Notes: generated by a model not told the origin, from the sequence alone. A DNA stretch of 64,000 nucleotides from Stomorhina lunata (GCA_933228675.1 OW121743.1:52497215-52561214), one strand, 5' to 3'; positions 22,001 to 33,445 are shown, counted from the first letter of the stretch. Made by a program: numbers and translations.

Positions 22001-24775
22001 TTTATAGTTTATAGTTTATAGTTTATAGTTTATAGTTTATAGTTTATAGTTTATAGTTTATAGTTTATAGTTTATAGTTTATAGTTTATAGTTTATAGTT
22101 TATAGTTTATAGTTTATAGTTTATAGTTTATAGTTTATAGTTTATAGTTTATAGTTTATAGTTTATAGTTTATAGTTTATAGTTTATAGTTTATAGTTTA
22201 TAGTTTATAGTTTATAGTTTATAGTTTATAGTTTATAGTTTATAGTTTATAGTTTATAGTTTATAGTTTATAGTTTATAGTTTATAGTTTATAGTTTATA
22301 GTTTATAGTTTATAGTTTATAGTTTATAGTTTATAGTTTATAGTTTATAGTTTATAGTTTATAGTTTATAGTTTATAGTTTATAGTTTATAGTTTATAGT
22401 TTATAGTTTATAGTTTATAGTTTATAGTTTATAGTTTATAGTTTATAGTTTATAGTTTATAGTTTATAGTTTATAGTTTATAGTTTATAGTTTATAGTTT
22501 ATAGTTTATAGTTTATAGTTTATAGTTTATAGTTTATAGTTTATAGTTTATAGTTTATAGTTTATAGTTTATAGTTTATAGTTTATAGTTTATAGTTTAT
22601 AGTTTATAGTTTATAGTTTATAGTTTATAGTTTATAGTTTATAGTTTATAGTTTATAGTTTATAGTTTATAGTTTATAGTTTATAGTTTATAGTTTATAG
22701 TTTATAGTTTATAGTTTATAGTTTATAGTTTATAGTTTATAGTTTATAGTTTATAGTTTATAGTTTATAGTTTATAGTTTATAGTTTATAGTTTATAGTT
22801 TATAGTTTATAGTTTATAGTTTATAGTTTATAGTTTATAGTTTATAGTTTATAGTTTATAGTTTATAGTTTATAGTTTATAGTTTATAGTTTATAGTTTA
22901 TAGTTTATAGTTTATAGTTTATAGTTTATAGTTTATAGTTTATAGTTTATAGTTTATAGTTTATAGTTTATAGTTTATAGTTTATAGTTTATAGTTTATA
23001 GTTTATAGTTTATAGTTTATAGTTTATAGTTTATAGTTTATAGTTTATAGTTTATAGTTTATAGTTTATAGTTTATAGTTTATAGTTTATAGTTTATAGT
23101 TTATAGTTTATAGTTTATAGTTTATAGTTTATAGTTTATAGTTTATAGTTTATAGTTTATAGTTTATAGTTTATAGTTTATAGTTTATAGTTTATAGTTT
23201 ATAGTTTATAGTTTATAGTTTATAGTTTATAGTTTATAGTTTATAGTTTATAGTTTATAGTTTATAGTTTATAGTTTATAGTTTATAGTTTATAGTTTAT
23301 AGTTTATAGTTTATAGTTTATAGTTTATAGTTTATAGTTTATAGTTTATAGTTTATAGTTTATAGTTTATAGTTTATAGTTTATAGTTTATAGTTTATAG
23401 TTTATAGTTTATAGTTTATAGTTTATAGTTTATAGTTTATAGTTTATAGTTTATAGTTTATAGTTTATAGTTTATAGTTTATAGTTTATAGTTTATAGTT
23501 TATAGTTTATAGTTTATAGTTTATAGTTTATAGTTTATAGTTTATAGTTTATAGTTTATAGTTTATAGTTTATAGTTTATAGTTTATAGTTTATAGTTTA
23601 TAGTTTATAGTTTATAGTTTATAGTTTATAGTTTATAGTTTATAGTTTATAGTTTATAGTTTATAGTTTATAGTTTATAGTTTATAGTTTATAGTTTATA
23701 GTTTATAGTTTATAGTTTATAGTTTATAGTTTATAGTTTATAGTTTATAGTTTATAGTTTATAGTTTATAGTTTATAGTTTATAGTTTATAGTTTATAGT
23801 TTATAGTTTATAGTTTATAGTTTATAGTTTATAGTTTATAGTTTATAGTTTATAGTTTATAGTTTATAGTTTATAGTTTATAGTTTATAGTTTATAGTTT
23901 ATAGTTTATAGTTTATAGTTTATAGTTTATAGTTTATAGTTTATAGTTTATAGTTTATAGTTTATAGTTTATAGTTTATAGTTTATAGTTTATAGTTTAT
24001 AGTTTATAGTTTATAGTTTATAGTTTATAGTTTATAGTTTATAGTTTATAGTTTATAGTTTATAGTTTATAGTTTATAGTTTATAGTTTATAGTTTATAG
24101 TTTATAGTTTATAGTTTATAGTTTATAGTTTATAGTTTATAGTTTATAGTTTATAGTTTATAGTTTATAGTTTATAGTTTATAGTTTATAGTTTATAGTT
24201 TATAGTTTATAGTTTATAGTTTATAGTTTATAGTTTATAGTTTATAGTTTATAGTTTATAGTTTATAGTTTATAGTTTATAGTTTATAGTTTATAGTTTA
24301 TAGTTTATAGTTTATAGTTTATAGTTTATAGTTTATAGTTTATAGTTTATAGTTTATAGTTTATAGTTTATAGTTTATAGTTTATAGTTTATAGTTTATA
24401 GTTTATAGTTTATAGTTTATAGTTTATAGTTTATAGTTTATAGTTTATAGTTTATAGTTTATAGTTTATAGTTTATAGTTTATAGTTTATAGTTTATAGT
24501 TTATAGTTTATAGTTTATAGTTTATAGTTTATAGTTTATAGTTTATAGTTTATAGTTTATAGTTTATAGTTTATAGTTTATAGTTTATAGTTTATAGTTT
24601 ATAGTTTATAGTTTATAGTTTATAGTTTATAGTTTATAGTTTATAGTTTATAGTTTATAGTTTATAGTTTATAGTTTATAGTTTATAGTTTATAGTTTAT
24701 AGTTTATAGTTTATAGTTTATAGTTTATAGTTTATAGTTTATAGTTTATAGTTTATAGTTTATAGTTTATAGTTT
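16062..24775 (+). repeat. 7-bp satellite (AGTTTAT)n, about 8.7 kb
   Basis: About 1,245 head-to-tail copies of a 7-mer, AGTTTAT on this strand and ATAAACT on the SK sense strand. I saw no substitution or indel when reading it through. The reverse complement is the unit published for Drosophila virilis satellite II (known from memory; the three major satellites there are ACAAACT, ATAAACT and ACAAATT). It sits inside an intron of SK. Since flies lack TTAGG-type telomere repeats, a telomeric role is unlikely. Confidence 0.98.
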
Positions 24776-25979
24776 GAATTTGATTATATTTTGAATCTAA
24801 TAATAATGTTAGTAAAATATATTCTAATAAAAATTAATAATATTTTATAATAAATAATTAGTTGTTTTTGTTTTTTTTAATTAATTATATATTGAAAAAT
24901 ACTTAGCGATGAAAATTTAGAATTTCGTCGTTAAGATTGCAGAAAATCGTATCTCAAAATAAACCTAAAAATACACACTCTCTCTAGCTTGAGCTCGCTC
25001 TCTTTCACTCTTATTTTGATTTTTTTTCTTTTTGTTTTGGGATAGTCTTTGAAATGAAAACAACCTCCACCATTTTGTTTTAGTCCTTAGCTAAATTAAA
25101 CTAAGAGCAACTTAAAAAAGTAAATAACTAAATTAAGAGAAAATGATAAAATTTAAGCAATTAAGGATATAATCTAATGGTAGGGTTTCTGCAATCTTAA
25201 CTGTAACGAAATCGTCTTAGGAAACTAATATTCAAAGTGAAAATTGGAGTTTACATTCAAATGTGTAAGTCCACCACTTGTTCTGTTCTATATTCAGCTG
25301 TTCCTGTTTAACACTAACTTTCCTAATGTATTGAAACTAAATCCTTCTTATAAACCTTTTATAAGGGTCTTTTATAACTGTTCTTCGGTTTAAAAGCATG
25401 TAGTTTGTTAATATGTACGAGTATGTTTTGAATATTTTGAGATACGAATTTCTAAAAAATTAACGACATTTCTCTTTGAAATATTGAAATAAAGCAAAAT
25501 GCATGTTTCTTTGTTTCTTTTGTATGATTTTTGTTAATTTTCGAGTTTGTTAATTTGTTTTGTTTCTTTTTTTGAATGAGAGAAAAAAACACTTTGCAAT
25601 TTTGGCTTTACAACCTAATTACAGGCTAGTAAAACGAGTTGTTAATTGTTAAGTTTTATGTTTCTTTCTGTTTTGCTGTTAAAAGATGATTCTAATGAGC
25701 GAGAATTAGTAGCAGGATCTAAGATACTGAGTAACAAAATTGAATAATAAAACACAAACACTGGCTGGTTGGTTAGTTTTGTGGTAGTTTTAAGTGTTTG
25801 CTTTTTAATAAGAAGCAGTTAGTTGGCAGAGTTTTCAAAGAATGTATTCATTTGCAATTATTTATTGCTTTGCATTTGATCTGGCGAATGTCTTCAATTT
25901 CACGAAAATTTCATATTAAAAATACCATGAGGTTAAAAATCTTAACCAAAAACTTAAAATGAAATTGAAAAAAATTCTA
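24776..25979. other. SK intron segment, unique
   Basis: AT-rich, T-rich intronic sequence just past the 7-bp satellite. A block near 25826-25857 is repeated in inverse orientation at 31225-31256. No exon-like sequence was found, including the SK exon that is expected somewhere in this intron. Confidence 0.45.
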
Positions 25980-26045
25980 GGCCCAATTCACCGCACTCGA
26001 TATCGATCAAAAACTCAGACTTTTAAGTAAATATTGTGTAACATA
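25980..26045 (+). mobile_element. MITE family A, solo end
   Basis: Only one terminus of the family remains: GGCCCAATTCACCGCACTCG followed by the TATCGATC core and CAGACTTTTAAG. The rest of the element is missing. Confidence 0.6.
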
Positions 26046-26219
26046 TCTTGATTAATTAGAAGATTTATAGTAATTGCTAATGATGACTTTAAAAGAATAC
26101 TCTTGTTGAAATCGTCACAAACAGAAGAATTCGTAATTGTTTTCGAGAAAAGAAAGTTGATTTTTATTGCCCAAGAAAAATCTGCTATTATCAAGTTATA
26201 CTTTTAAAGACAATTGGTT
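26046..26219. other. SK intron segment
   Basis: Short unique intronic spacer. Its last bases, together with 26220-26227, provide the left target duplication of the foldback element that follows. Confidence 0.3.
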
Positions 26220-26227
26220 GTTATCTT

Positions 26228-27318
26228 CAGTGTTTGTACGGCTACTATAAAAGTAGATGTAGCGACGAAAAAAGCCTACTTTTTAAGATATAAATTTGTT
26301 GAAAAATAGTAGCCAATACCCATCTACTTCTACTGCTACATTCATATATAAATAGCAAATCATTGCATAACTACAGCTCCAGCTTTTTCAAGTAGAAGTA
26401 GCAGTAGATGCTGTATTATTCCGAAGTATTTATATTTTTAAGCTACTGCTATTTTTCAATAACAAAAGCGGCAAGTAGAAGTAGCTCTTTGCTACTTTAA
26501 TAAAAGTATTGGTAGAGGTAGAAAACAGCAAAAGTATTGTATTTAATCTTTGTTTTAATTTGAAGAGTAGCCAAAATCGAAAATATTTTTTCTGGCTACT
26601 TTCAGGCTATTTTGCAGCTACTTTCTACTTTAGATGAATGACTTATTTTTGGAGCTGTCCAATACAAATACTTACTTCTGGCTACACACTGACAATAACA
26701 ACAACAAAGAAAGAACTTATGATATTTTATTTCGTTTATTCTTTTGTCGAGTGTGTGAAACAAACTACAAAAAAAAAAAAAACGAAGCAAAATAACGCAC
26801 AATCTTTCTTCGTTGTTATTATTGTCGATAAGTAGCCAGAAGAAAATATTTGTATTGTGTAAATCCAAGCATAAATTATTCATATAAAATAGCCAGAAAA
26901 TAGCTGCAAAATAGCCAAGAAGTAGCTGCAAAAAAGCCAGAAAGTAGCCAGAAAAACATTTTCGATTTTCGCTACTCTTCAAATTGAATAAAAAATTAAA
27001 TAGAATATTTTTGCTGTTTTCTACCCGTTATTTTTCTATACCAATATTTTTCGTTGAAGTAGCAAAGAGCTACTTCTACTTGACGCTTTTGTTTTTTGAA
27101 AAATAGCAGTAGCTTAAAAATATAAGTGCTTTGGAATAATACAGCGTCTACTGCTACTTCTACTTGCAGCTATTGTTTTTTGAAAAGTAGCAGTAGCTTA
27201 AAAATATAAATGCTTCGGAATAATACAGCGTCTACTGCTACTTCTACTTCAAAAAGTTGGAGCTGTAGCCGTAGCGGTAATTAAAAAAATGGTAGCTAAA
27301 GTAGGAATTCAAACACTG
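26228..27318. mobile_element. hAT-like foldback element with 8-bp TSD
   Basis: 1,091-bp element with ends CAGTGTTTG on both strands. It is flanked by GTTATCTT (26220-26227) and TTTATCTT (27319-27326), an 8-bp target duplication differing by one base. CAGTG-type termini with 8-bp duplications are the hallmark of hAT elements. Long subterminal arms are inverted copies of each other and rich in GTAGAAGTAGCAGTAG; the right arm contains an extra ~80-bp tandem copy (about 27070-27240). A 126-codon minus-strand frame in the middle has no domain and reads through inverted repeats, so it is not annotated as a gene. Confidence 0.85.
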
Positions 27319-27483
27319 TTTATCTTCGAGTAAAGATGTTTTAGATTGAAAAACATAAACGATCGAGACTAATTTGACCTAATGAAAGAACTATGCTATA
27401 AGCTTGGAATATACAAAGGTTTTAAGAGAATAATCGTAAGTAATAACCCACAACTTAAATAATCGTAAAATTTAATTGCGAAG

Positions 27484-27775
27484 AGAAGACATTTTGCGAT
27501 ACGTCAGTTTGAATCTCAAAACGAAGATCAATCTAATTTTTAATCTTAATATAAAGATTTCCGATTTAGAAAACACTTTAAAGAAAATTTCAAACGCTAA
27601 GCCTCTTGCACTTGCGTCCAGATATAGATAGAAGACATTTTGCGATACGTCAGTTTGAATCTCAAAACGAAGATCAATCTAATTTTTAATCTTAATATAA
27701 AGATTTCCGATTTAGAAAACACTTTAAAGAAAATTTCAAACGCTAAGCCTCTTGCACTTGCGTCCAGATATTTAA
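27484..27775 (+). repeat. 146-bp tandem duplication
   Basis: Two adjacent, practically identical copies with a 146-bp period, each starting AGAAGACATTTTGCGATACG and ending GCGTCCAGATAT. The high identity indicates a recent duplication. It makes a 60-codon plus-strand frame that is not a recognised gene. Confidence 0.9.
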
Positions 27776-27789
27776 AAGTTGCAAAGAAT

Positions 27790-28170
27790 TCTTTGTCTCT
27801 GAAGAGGACTTCTTCTGACTAGAAAGAAGACTGTGAACCAGACTTTGAAGACTTTTAAATTAAAAAAAGAATGTGCAAACACTGGCTGATCAAGGTCACT
27901 TGTACAGGCAGAAAAAGCTATTCTTGAAGTTTTTGAGAAAAATATACGGAGGACCACTTTGAGTCAACAAAGAATATCGACATCGAACGAACCATAAGCT
28001 GTATGGGTTATACGCTGACATTGACATAGCCAAACGCATTAAACGCATGCTTTGGCTAGGAAATGTTGTGCGAATGGACAAAAAAGTGTTCGAAACTTCG
28101 ATGAAAAGATCAAGTAGAGGAAAATCGGTCAGCTATGCTCGGAATTCTAATATAAGCTATGTAAAATTGG
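27790..28170 (+). pseudogene. Non-LTR retrotransposon ORF2 C-terminus, decayed
   Basis: Translating in shifting frames gives FLKFLRKIYGGP near 27925 and then LYGLYADIDIAKRIKR...WLGNVVRMD near 27995-28080. This matches the conserved end of many insect reverse transcriptases (LRKIYGP...LYGDIDVAKRIK...RWLGHVVRMD). Several stops and frameshifts are present. No catalytic domain remains. Confidence 0.65.
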
Positions 28171-28730
28171 CTGAACTTCAGAACATTTCTTCTTCAGTGT
28201 AGCTAAGCAGCAACGATCACAGGAAGAATTTTGCCAACTAAGCCAACACCACAAGGCTATTGATAGAAAATCAGCGATTTTTTTTGTCATTGGTGATGTA
28301 GCGGATGTTGTATGCCAAGCAACGCTTTTGATTGGTCTGAACTTGATAAGTCTTGACTTATCTTGGTCTATCCTTCATCTCTACTGTGGACACTGACCTC
28401 CTCGTGGTATCACCCGGGAAGTACATTAACACCCGGTAAAAAAGTGATCTTACGTGTCCCGCGAGTTCTTCCATAAGAACGATCAAAATATGGGTTCGGA
28501 CGTCGTATCCGACACCGAAAAAGCTAAAATTAGAATAAAAACGGTCCCTTCAAGATAGAAGCGGATGTCCAAACCTTCGATAGAAAGATCAAGTGGATGA
28601 ATTAGAGTTTATACGGACAATATCGAGAGCATAGAATTCTAAAATATGCTCGGCCTTTGACAATACAACGCGCACGGCTTTGAATGGGTATCCAATGGAC
28701 ACGCTCTTAACAACTCGAGGACTTGGCATA
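28171..28730. other. SK intron segment, likely transposon debris
   Basis: Unclassified intronic sequence between two decayed reverse-transcriptase fragments. Slightly more GC-rich than the surroundings, as if derived from coding transposon sequence, but I could not recognise a domain. Confidence 0.35.
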
Positions 28731-28739
28731 TACTGATAA

Positions 28740-29220
28740 CCTTTAAACAAATACTAACTATAATCCTAACTGTTGAATCCCGGGCAGCTAGGCTGGAAAT
28801 CAATATTTCCAAGACAAATATTATGCCTGTAGGCTACGGCGCTTACCTGTCAATACACATCAATGTGGATAACGAGGTTATTGGTTGTGTAGGTACCTTT
28901 AATTACCTTATAAGTTTGTTATCTATGAATCGCGTATTAACAAGGCAAAATCTGTATTCGACATTCTGCGAGCTATTTGAAAATCTCCGCAAATTTCAAC
29001 AACAACCAAGTTACGAATATACAACTTGAATGTTAAGTCCATTCTGTATTACGGCTGTGAAACTTGGAAACGCACAAATGCCATCGATAAGCGCCTGCAA
29101 ACATTTGCAAACAAACGGTTGCGACAAATCCTTAATATTGGGTTTTTCAACAGGGACGTTACAAAAGAACAGCCACATGGACTGCAGACGACGCCATATT
29201 TCTTGCTGTCTTTTGATATT
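28740..29220 (+). pseudogene. Reverse transcriptase thumb-region remnant
   Basis: Fragments in two frames: ISKTNIMPVGYG with GCVGTFNYLIS (28790-28915), and NVKSILYYGCETWKRT...KRLQTFANKRLRQIL (29030-29140). These correspond to the KSVLLYGCETW...LQTFINRCLR segment of LINE reverse transcriptases of the RTE/CR1-like kind. Frameshifts and stops separate the pieces, so it is non-functional. Confidence 0.65.
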
Positions 29221-29394
29221 TCTCTTCAGTAATGTTTACACGAGCCAACAACGAGTCGAAATTATGAAAATTTGCGGCCGAAATTCGGAGTCAGTGGTCT
29301 CAACGTTAAGAGCGAAAAATCATCTCCAGCAATGAGGCTCATTTCTAGCTGAATAGCTCCGTCAATAAACAAAATATGCGTAATTGGGCTGGCA

Positions 29395-29930
29395 GCAATC
29401 CACACGTACTCCATGAGTCATTCTTGCATCCCAAAATGCGGTTTATGGACCGGCGGCAACATTGGACTGTACTACTTCCGTGATGATTAAGAACGTCTCG
29501 TTACTGTGAATGGTAATCGCTACCGTTTAATGATAACCGAATATTTTTTGCCACAATTTGATGATATGGACTTGGAGGACATGTGGTTTTAACAGGACGG
29601 TGCCACACAGCGAATGTTACAATCAATTTATTGAAAACCAAGTTTGGAGAAGGTTATCTCACGAAATGGTCCAGTCGGTTGGCCGCCTTGGTCGTGCTAT
29701 TTGTCGCCGTTATACTATTTAATGTGAGGCTACGCCAAGTCTATGGTCTATGCCAATAAGCTAGCGATGATTGATGGACTTTGTATGAATATCGAACGTT
29801 AAATTGCAGCAGTATCGGCCAATCAATGTTTGAAAACCGTCGAAAATTGGGTTCAGCGTCTGGACTTCTGCAAGCATGCCCGTGTTGGCCAATCAAAAGA
29901 TTGACATCAAACGTGCTTTTACAGGAATAA
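29395..29930 (+). pseudogene. Mariner-like transposase remnant
   Basis: Decayed DDE transposase. The readable blocks, in order, are NPHVLHESFLHPKM, GLWTGGNIGLYYFRDD, VTVNGNRYRLMITEYFLPQ, DMWF-stop-QDGAT, VISRNGPVGWPPWS, GYAKSMVYANK and TVENWVQRLDFCKHAR. Damage includes a missing ~7 bases after QDGAT, at least four in-frame stops, and replacement of the catalytic Asp in the expected CDLSPLDYF block by Tyr. Family: the insect mariner-like group with FQQDGATCH and WPPRSCDL motifs. Confidence 0.75.
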
Positions 29931-30244
29931 ATAATTTCATTGGAAAACCCTTTATATGGTGGCCAAATCAAATCCCTGCGTCTATGGAAGTATGTCAATG
30001 GAAATGGCAGTGAATAGGTCAAATGCCATCATTGCTCGACTAGCGCTTCGTCGAAATCCACAAGGAAGAGGTCGTCGTGTTGGTGCACCTGCTAGAAAGT
30101 GCAAGCAGCAAAATATTCTTAGAACGACGTATGTCTAATATCTCGCTATAGAGTCCGATATAAAAGGATGGTTAAGACCCTATGCTCCCCTTGGGGGTCA
30201 ATATAACAGAAGAAGAACACGAAGAGCTATTCAATTTATTTAAG
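29931..30244. other. SK intron segment, transposon-like
   Basis: A 60-codon plus-strand frame (29956-30138) and a following GWLRPYAPLGVNI-type reading suggest an old transposon tail, but no family can be named. Confidence 0.3.
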
Positions 30245-30253
30245 AGTTGACTT

Positions 30254-30256
<3 letters not shown>

Positions 30257-30319
<63 letters not shown>
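30257..30319 (+). repeat. (TA)n microsatellite
   Basis: About 31 TA dinucleotides at the left edge of Helentron-like element B. Element C has a similar (TA)n at its left edge. Confidence 0.95.
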
Positions 30320-30322
<3 letters not shown>

Positions 30323-31117
30323 TGTATGTCCTTTATGGAATAGTAGAACATGCATTTGATCATGTTTTGATCTTAAGAAAAGTTGTTGCGCATGAACGCA
30401 ACAATTTCCGACAGGTGGCGCCACTTAAAATAACTCAAAATTAATTAAATCACAGACTGTGGATTTGATCATGCTATGATCATTAGCAAAGTTATAACGC
30501 ATGAGCCGACGAAGGTTTCTAAGTTGGTGCGACTAATTATCGCCAGATGGCGTCTATGAAAATAAATAAAAATTAATTGAATCGTAAACTAGCCATTTTA
30601 TCATGTTTTCATCGGAAAACATCAATAAAATGATTCAAAATTAATTGCATATTTGTGTAATAAAATCGCAAACTGTGCAATTGATCATGCTATGATCTTA
30701 AGAATAGTTGTTGCGCCAAACTATGTATTTGATCATAATCCATAGCAAAGTTATTGTTCATAAGCCGACGAAGGTTTCTTAGTTGGTGCGACTAATTCTC
30801 GCCAGATGGCGTCACTGAAAATTACTCAAAATGAATTAAATCACAGACTGTGGATTTGATCATGCTATGATCATTAGCAAAGTTATAACGCATGAGCCGA
30901 CGAAGGTTTCTAAGTTGGTGCGACTAATTATCGCCAGATGACGTCTATGAAAATAAATAAAAATTAATTGAATCGTAAACTAGCCATTTTATCATGTTTT
31001 CATCGGAAAAAAAAAACAATAAAATGATTCAAAATTAATTGCATATTTGTGTAATGTCTTCCCATCAAATTTATTTTAGTTGACAGTGCAGCAACGCTCG
31101 CCGGGTACAGCTAGTAT
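30320..31117 (+). mobile_element. Helentron/DINE-like element B
   Basis: Four to five decayed copies of the ~130-bp unit also found in elements A and C (GCATGAGCCGACGAAGG, CATTTGATCATG). The right end reads GCAACGCTCGCCGGGTACAG followed by CTAGTAT, a short hairpin followed by CTAGT, which is the classic 3' terminus of Helitron-type elements. The 5' part present in element C is missing here; the (TA)n tract takes its place. Confidence 0.65.
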
Positions 31118-32458
31118 AGAATAAGAACGATTAAAGTCAAGTTGTAAAGTTTTACAAGTGATGTTAAATTTGCTGGATTGAAGCATACTTTTAGGCTTAT
31201 ATAAAATTTTTTCATATTACGCTTTCAAATGAATACATTCTTTGAATTCTCTGCCAGGCAAAAACTAACATAAGCCTTTTAAACGGAAGAAGTTCGCAGA
31301 AAAACTAATATTGAAAGAAGAATTTTATGAATTTTATTACTTAACTTAACTGTTAGGGCAAGAGATTATGGTTAGATTAACACATTTATGATGGTTAGGA
31401 AAAACACACAAGAAAATGGTTTGGCCTAAGAAGTTAATTATGTTATTTGTTATCATGATAGTTTTCTTATATCTTTTTGTTTTCTGCGATTAGTTACTAT
31501 TACATAAACAAAAAACTATGCTAATAACCGAGACAGTTTTCTAACTGACTGACTAACCTAAGGCTAATGTTGAAGGTTTTTACTCCTATCAAGAAAACTT
31601 AACTGATATATGAATGTTTAAGAAATTTAAATCTTTTCTAACAATTAAGGGGCAAATATGAGTAGGCACACACACACACATATTAAAACATAGACATTTG
31701 TACACAAACACAAAATAAACATGAGGAAACGGAAGTTCTTTTGTTTTTAGTGAATATTTATAAGAAACATGAACTTGTTTAAGGGGAATTAAAGCGAAAA
31801 TCTCATGTTTAAAGACACACAAAGATTTGAAAGCAGCCAAAGAAGAGACAACGACAAAGTTGTTGTTTTGTTTGTTCAACAGTTGTGTTGAGTAAATGAG
31901 GGATTTTGTATGTGTGTGTGTTTGTGCATAGGGAAAGCGGGTTTTGCTTTGAGTGTGTGTGTATGTGTGTCCTTAATGTGGGAGATGTTAACAAATACAT
32001 TTGTATGTATAAACGAATGAATGAGTGGTAAAGCAAGCATTTAGTTTCTTTTTTTTTTGTCTGTTTCCCTATGGCTTTGTTTTCCGTTTCCGAAAAAGTG
32101 CTTTTCTTTTTATTGAAACATTGAATATTTAGTGATTTTTCTGAGTTTTGCTTTACATTTACGTTTGAGTTGCCTAACGTTTTGCATTTTGGGTTATTTG
32201 GACACACATTTAGGGTTAAATACATTCACATATTCTACTACACACAGATCTAAAATATTTAGTATCTAACTTTCAATTTCAAACGCTTTTTCATATTTGT
32301 TTAAGTTTCTTTGTTAACTTTTGTTGTTTTTTTGTTGTTTGGTTTTAGTACTTTTTTGTATATATTTTTTTTTGGTTGGTTTTGGTAGTTGGTGTTGGTT
32401 GCTGGGTTAAGAATTTTGTTTTTGTTTTTTGGTTTTGTTGTTGTATTTGAATACTCAC
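31118..32458. other. SK intron directly downstream of the CaM-binding exon
   Basis: AT-rich intron sequence with CA/TG-rich simple stretches around 31665-31700 and 31905-31970. Two minus-strand frames (31589-31879 and 31809-32225) lack domains and start in low-complexity sequence; both are rejected. Confidence 0.5.
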
Positions 32459-32586
32459 GCATAAATTGCTAGAAGGAACTTTCTTTGGTGGGTTCTTACA
32501 CGTCCGGGATTAACCCGTTTTACTAGTCTTGTATGTTTGTAAATGAGCCAAGTTTCACGAAGAACATTCGCCGCAGCATTTTTCAG
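32459..32586 (-). CDS. SK: SK channel, calmodulin-binding domain exon
   Basis: Exon of 128 nt: acceptor CTTTTTTTAG, 42 codons from [17 protein letters not shown] to QRKFLLAIY plus two bases (GC), then donor GTGAGT. This is the proximal half of the SK calmodulin-binding domain, which holds Ca2+-free calmodulin constitutively and opens the gate when Ca2+ binds the N-lobe. The [14 protein letters not shown] and VRTHQRKFL blocks are almost invariant between insects and vertebrates. Its last split codon (GCN, Ala) must be completed by a next exon of length 3n+1, which is not seen in the window. Confidence 0.96.
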
Positions 32587-33137
32587 CTAAAAAAAGTATA
32601 TATTGTTGTTGGTTTTTTTTGGTTTTGGTTTTTTTGTTTCATATTTTTTTTTTTATTTTTGTATGTTATTTTTTTATATAGAAGAAAAAAAAGGGAATAA
32701 TATCATATATAAATGTTAGCGCTTTTTTGTTTTCTTTTTTTTTTCTTTCTGATAAGCCATAAAAAATATTAAAATAAAATTTTAACAAAGAAAAAGAGAC
32801 AGAGGAGTATTAAATAAATAAATTATAAAGTGCAAAGTAAAGTGTAAAAAGTAGTGGTAGTGGTAGATGGTGTTAAGAGGAACGAACGTAAAAAGAAAAA
32901 CACGAAAAACAAATTACAAAATAAGTATTGGAAAATAAATTTTAGTTTTTTTTACTTTTCGTGGGTACTTATGAAATATTTACCGAAATATGTTGACACA
33001 AGAGAAATGTAGAAACGAGATATGATTAAAAGTTAATTTAAATTTAAAGCTTAAAGAATTTTTTTAATAATAAAACTCCCCATTTAAATATCTTAAGCAT
33101 TTTATAATCAGTAAAAATTAGTGATTGCATAACACCA
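32587..33137. other. SK intron segment
   Basis: T-rich tract (polypyrimidine on the gene strand side) next to the calmodulin-binding exon, then AT-rich sequence. No other features. Confidence 0.45.
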
Positions 33138-33445
33138 GGGACCAAATCGCCGCATTCGAGTCGATCGAAATGTAAGATATTTCAGAAACATTTGTGTAGC
33201 ATATTTTTAGGATTATCAAATTAATTTATATATAACTATATTGTAGTTTATTTGTCAAAAGTTCCCTAATAGAAAAAGAATTTCATTTAAACTTAATGTT
33301 TTGAAAAGCAAACGGATGTGTTTAGTTATAAGTTTTATTAAACTTTTAGCAAAATAAATTATTTTGAAAGACCCTAAGGTATGTTACGCAATATTTGCTT
33401 AAAAGTCTGAGTTTTTGATCGATATCGAATGAGACGATTTGACCC
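33138..33445 (+). mobile_element. MITE family A, copy 4
   Basis: About 308 bp, ends GGGACCAAATCGCCGCATTC and the imperfect complement ending GATTTGACCC. It shares a subfamily-specific interior (AAGATATTTCAGAAA) with the split copy at 44562, showing at least two subfamilies in this intron. Confidence 0.7.

Noticed and set aside
16062..24775. Telomere-like array
   Set aside because: The unit AGTTTAT is not a telomerase repeat and flies do not use TTAGG-type telomeres; the array is interstitial with SK exons on both sides.
26602..26982. 126-codon minus-strand frame with hydrophobic stretches
   Set aside because: It lies within the inverted arms and centre of a non-autonomous hAT-like element; hydrophobicity follows from T-rich codons.
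31589..32225. 96- and 138-codon minus-strand frames near the calmodulin-binding exon
   Set aside because: They overlap each other in different frames, contain CA-repeat-derived stretches, and lack splice or domain support.
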